IMG/VR virus record: IMGVR_UViG_3300043548_000646
Location: 1-42,774 of that record
Length of the DNA stretch: 42,774 nt
Origin: a virus
Reading direction: 5' to 3' (one strand)
The notes beneath the pieces are model-generated. The model worked only from the letters and a program-made list of their open reading frames with translations, was not told the origin of the DNA and made no database searches. Below are positions 42,279 through 42,774 of the stretch, in pieces. Numbering within the stretch: position 1 is the stretch's first letter; each line of letters begins with the position of its first letter. A program made the translations under genes and the position numbers.

Positions 42279-42774
42279 AAAAAACCTTGCTAGTAATCAT
42301 TGAAAACTTGTCCTTGTCAATTCTGACGAATGGTGAATATTTGTGTAATGTGGTTGAAACTTGTGACCAAACTGGGTCGAGAAGAAGTTGTTCATCTACT
42401 ACATAACTAAATTTATATAGTTTATTTAGAATAACAAGTGTTTCTAGGCTACAAGTTTTACCAAGATACAGTTTCAAAATCAACGGATGACCATCTTTAC
42501 AGTTCCATAATTCATCAATACTATTCACCATTAACGACATTTTTTCAACATCAGACCGATAGGTGTATGTCATGCTTTCTTGTACTCGGGTCCATTGTAG
42601 ATAAACATCTGGACCTTCTGGTGTGTATAATCCACCCCATTTATCACCATACAAGAAATTGGACATGATGTATTCCACATACTGTTCAGTAGTTGGATAC
42701 TTCCGTAAAACTTTTTCCAACGCCATTTGCATCTTCGGCTTCACACCATTCTTCGGCTTTCTGGGTTTCACACC
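42271..42774 (-). CDS. 59: Helicase loader gp59 (5' end beyond window)
   Basis: 166 residues from a GTG at 42771, but the frame is open to the edge, and by comparison with T4 gp59 (217 aa) about 40-50 N-terminal residues lie outside. The alignment by eye is persuasive. KYPTTEQYVEYIMSNFL corresponds to KYKLKELALIFISNLV, and the C-terminal part shares K-L, ETL-type, DEQ, VW, L-x-x-Y and ID-x-x-K positions (SLETLVILNKL, DEQLLLDPVW, RIDKDKF). Gp59 brings the gp41 helicase to gp32-coated DNA. The order 59-32 agrees with T4. Confidence 0.75.
   Translation of the reverse strand, partial: GVKPRKPKNGVKPKMQMALEKVLRKYPTTEQYVEYIMSNFLYGDKWGGLYTPEGPDVYLQWTRVQESMTYTYRSDVEKMSLMVNSIDELWNCKDGHPLILKLYLGKTCSLETLVILNKLYKFSYVVDEQLLLDPVWSQVSTTLHKYSPFVRIDKDKFSMITSKVFYE

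Noticed and set aside
1-42774. tRNA genes, insertion sequences, integrase or attachment sites.
   Set aside because: None could be recognised on either strand; the window is filled by virion, glycosylation and replication genes.

Overview
This window is the tail/baseplate and adsorption module of a T4-type myovirus, by eye AT-rich. A complete T4-like morphogenesis set can be recognised: gp4, gp48, gp53, gp27-like, gp5, gp25, gp6, a gp7-position protein, gp8, gp54-like, gp26 and gp29. gp32 and gp59 of the replication machinery lie at the right edge. The long collagen-like fibre, the DUF4815-type protein, the S74-terminated fibre and the exact T4 late-promoter octamer (TATAAATA) resemble T4-type phages of aquatic bacteria such as cyanophages and their relatives. 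No host gene, tRNA or photosynthesis gene is present, so the host cannot be named. Coding is extremely dense and no gene-free stretch exceeds about 110 bases.

Layout. 1-5885 (minus): a huge collagen-like tail fibre running off the left edge. 5993-10077 (plus): a four-domain glycosyltransferase/methyltransferase plus a second FkbM-type methyltransferase, with a sigma70-like promoter. 10057-11057 (minus): two small fibre/structural genes. 11101-13356 (minus): a second three-gene cassette (unknown protein, GT-A glycosyltransferase, base-J-glucosyltransferase-like protein), again with its own sigma70-like promoter. 13415-35989 (minus): the late structural operon, transcribed right to left as gp48, gp53, gp27-like, gp5 (with an M15 peptidase), gp25, gp6, gp7-position protein, 154-aa protein, expanded gp8, 1432-aa and 817-aa structural proteins, 65-aa coiled coil, S74 fibre and a 58-aa protein. 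36032-41077 (plus): gp4, a 190-aa unknown, gp54-like, gp26, a gp51/chaperone-like small ORF and the gp29 tape measure, ended by a strong hairpin terminator. 41115-42774 (minus): gp32, a 59-aa acidic protein and partial gp59.

How they work together. The late octamer TATAAATA recurs at structural gene boundaries, whereas the two sugar-modification cassettes are preceded by near-consensus sigma70-type promoters that share the 12-mer CTTGACAAAATA. This suggests that modification enzymes are made earlier than, or independently of, the fibres they sit among. My leading hypothesis is a phage-encoded fibre-decoration system, in which the Thr/Ser-rich G-F-T-G-S-x collagen repeats are glycosylated and the sugars O-methylated. 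A second strong candidate is a programmed -1 frameshift at the end of gene 26, where two in-register slippery heptamers would fuse gp26 to the following small ORF just upstream of the tape-measure gene. That arrangement matches the G/GT tail-assembly chaperones of lambda-like phages.
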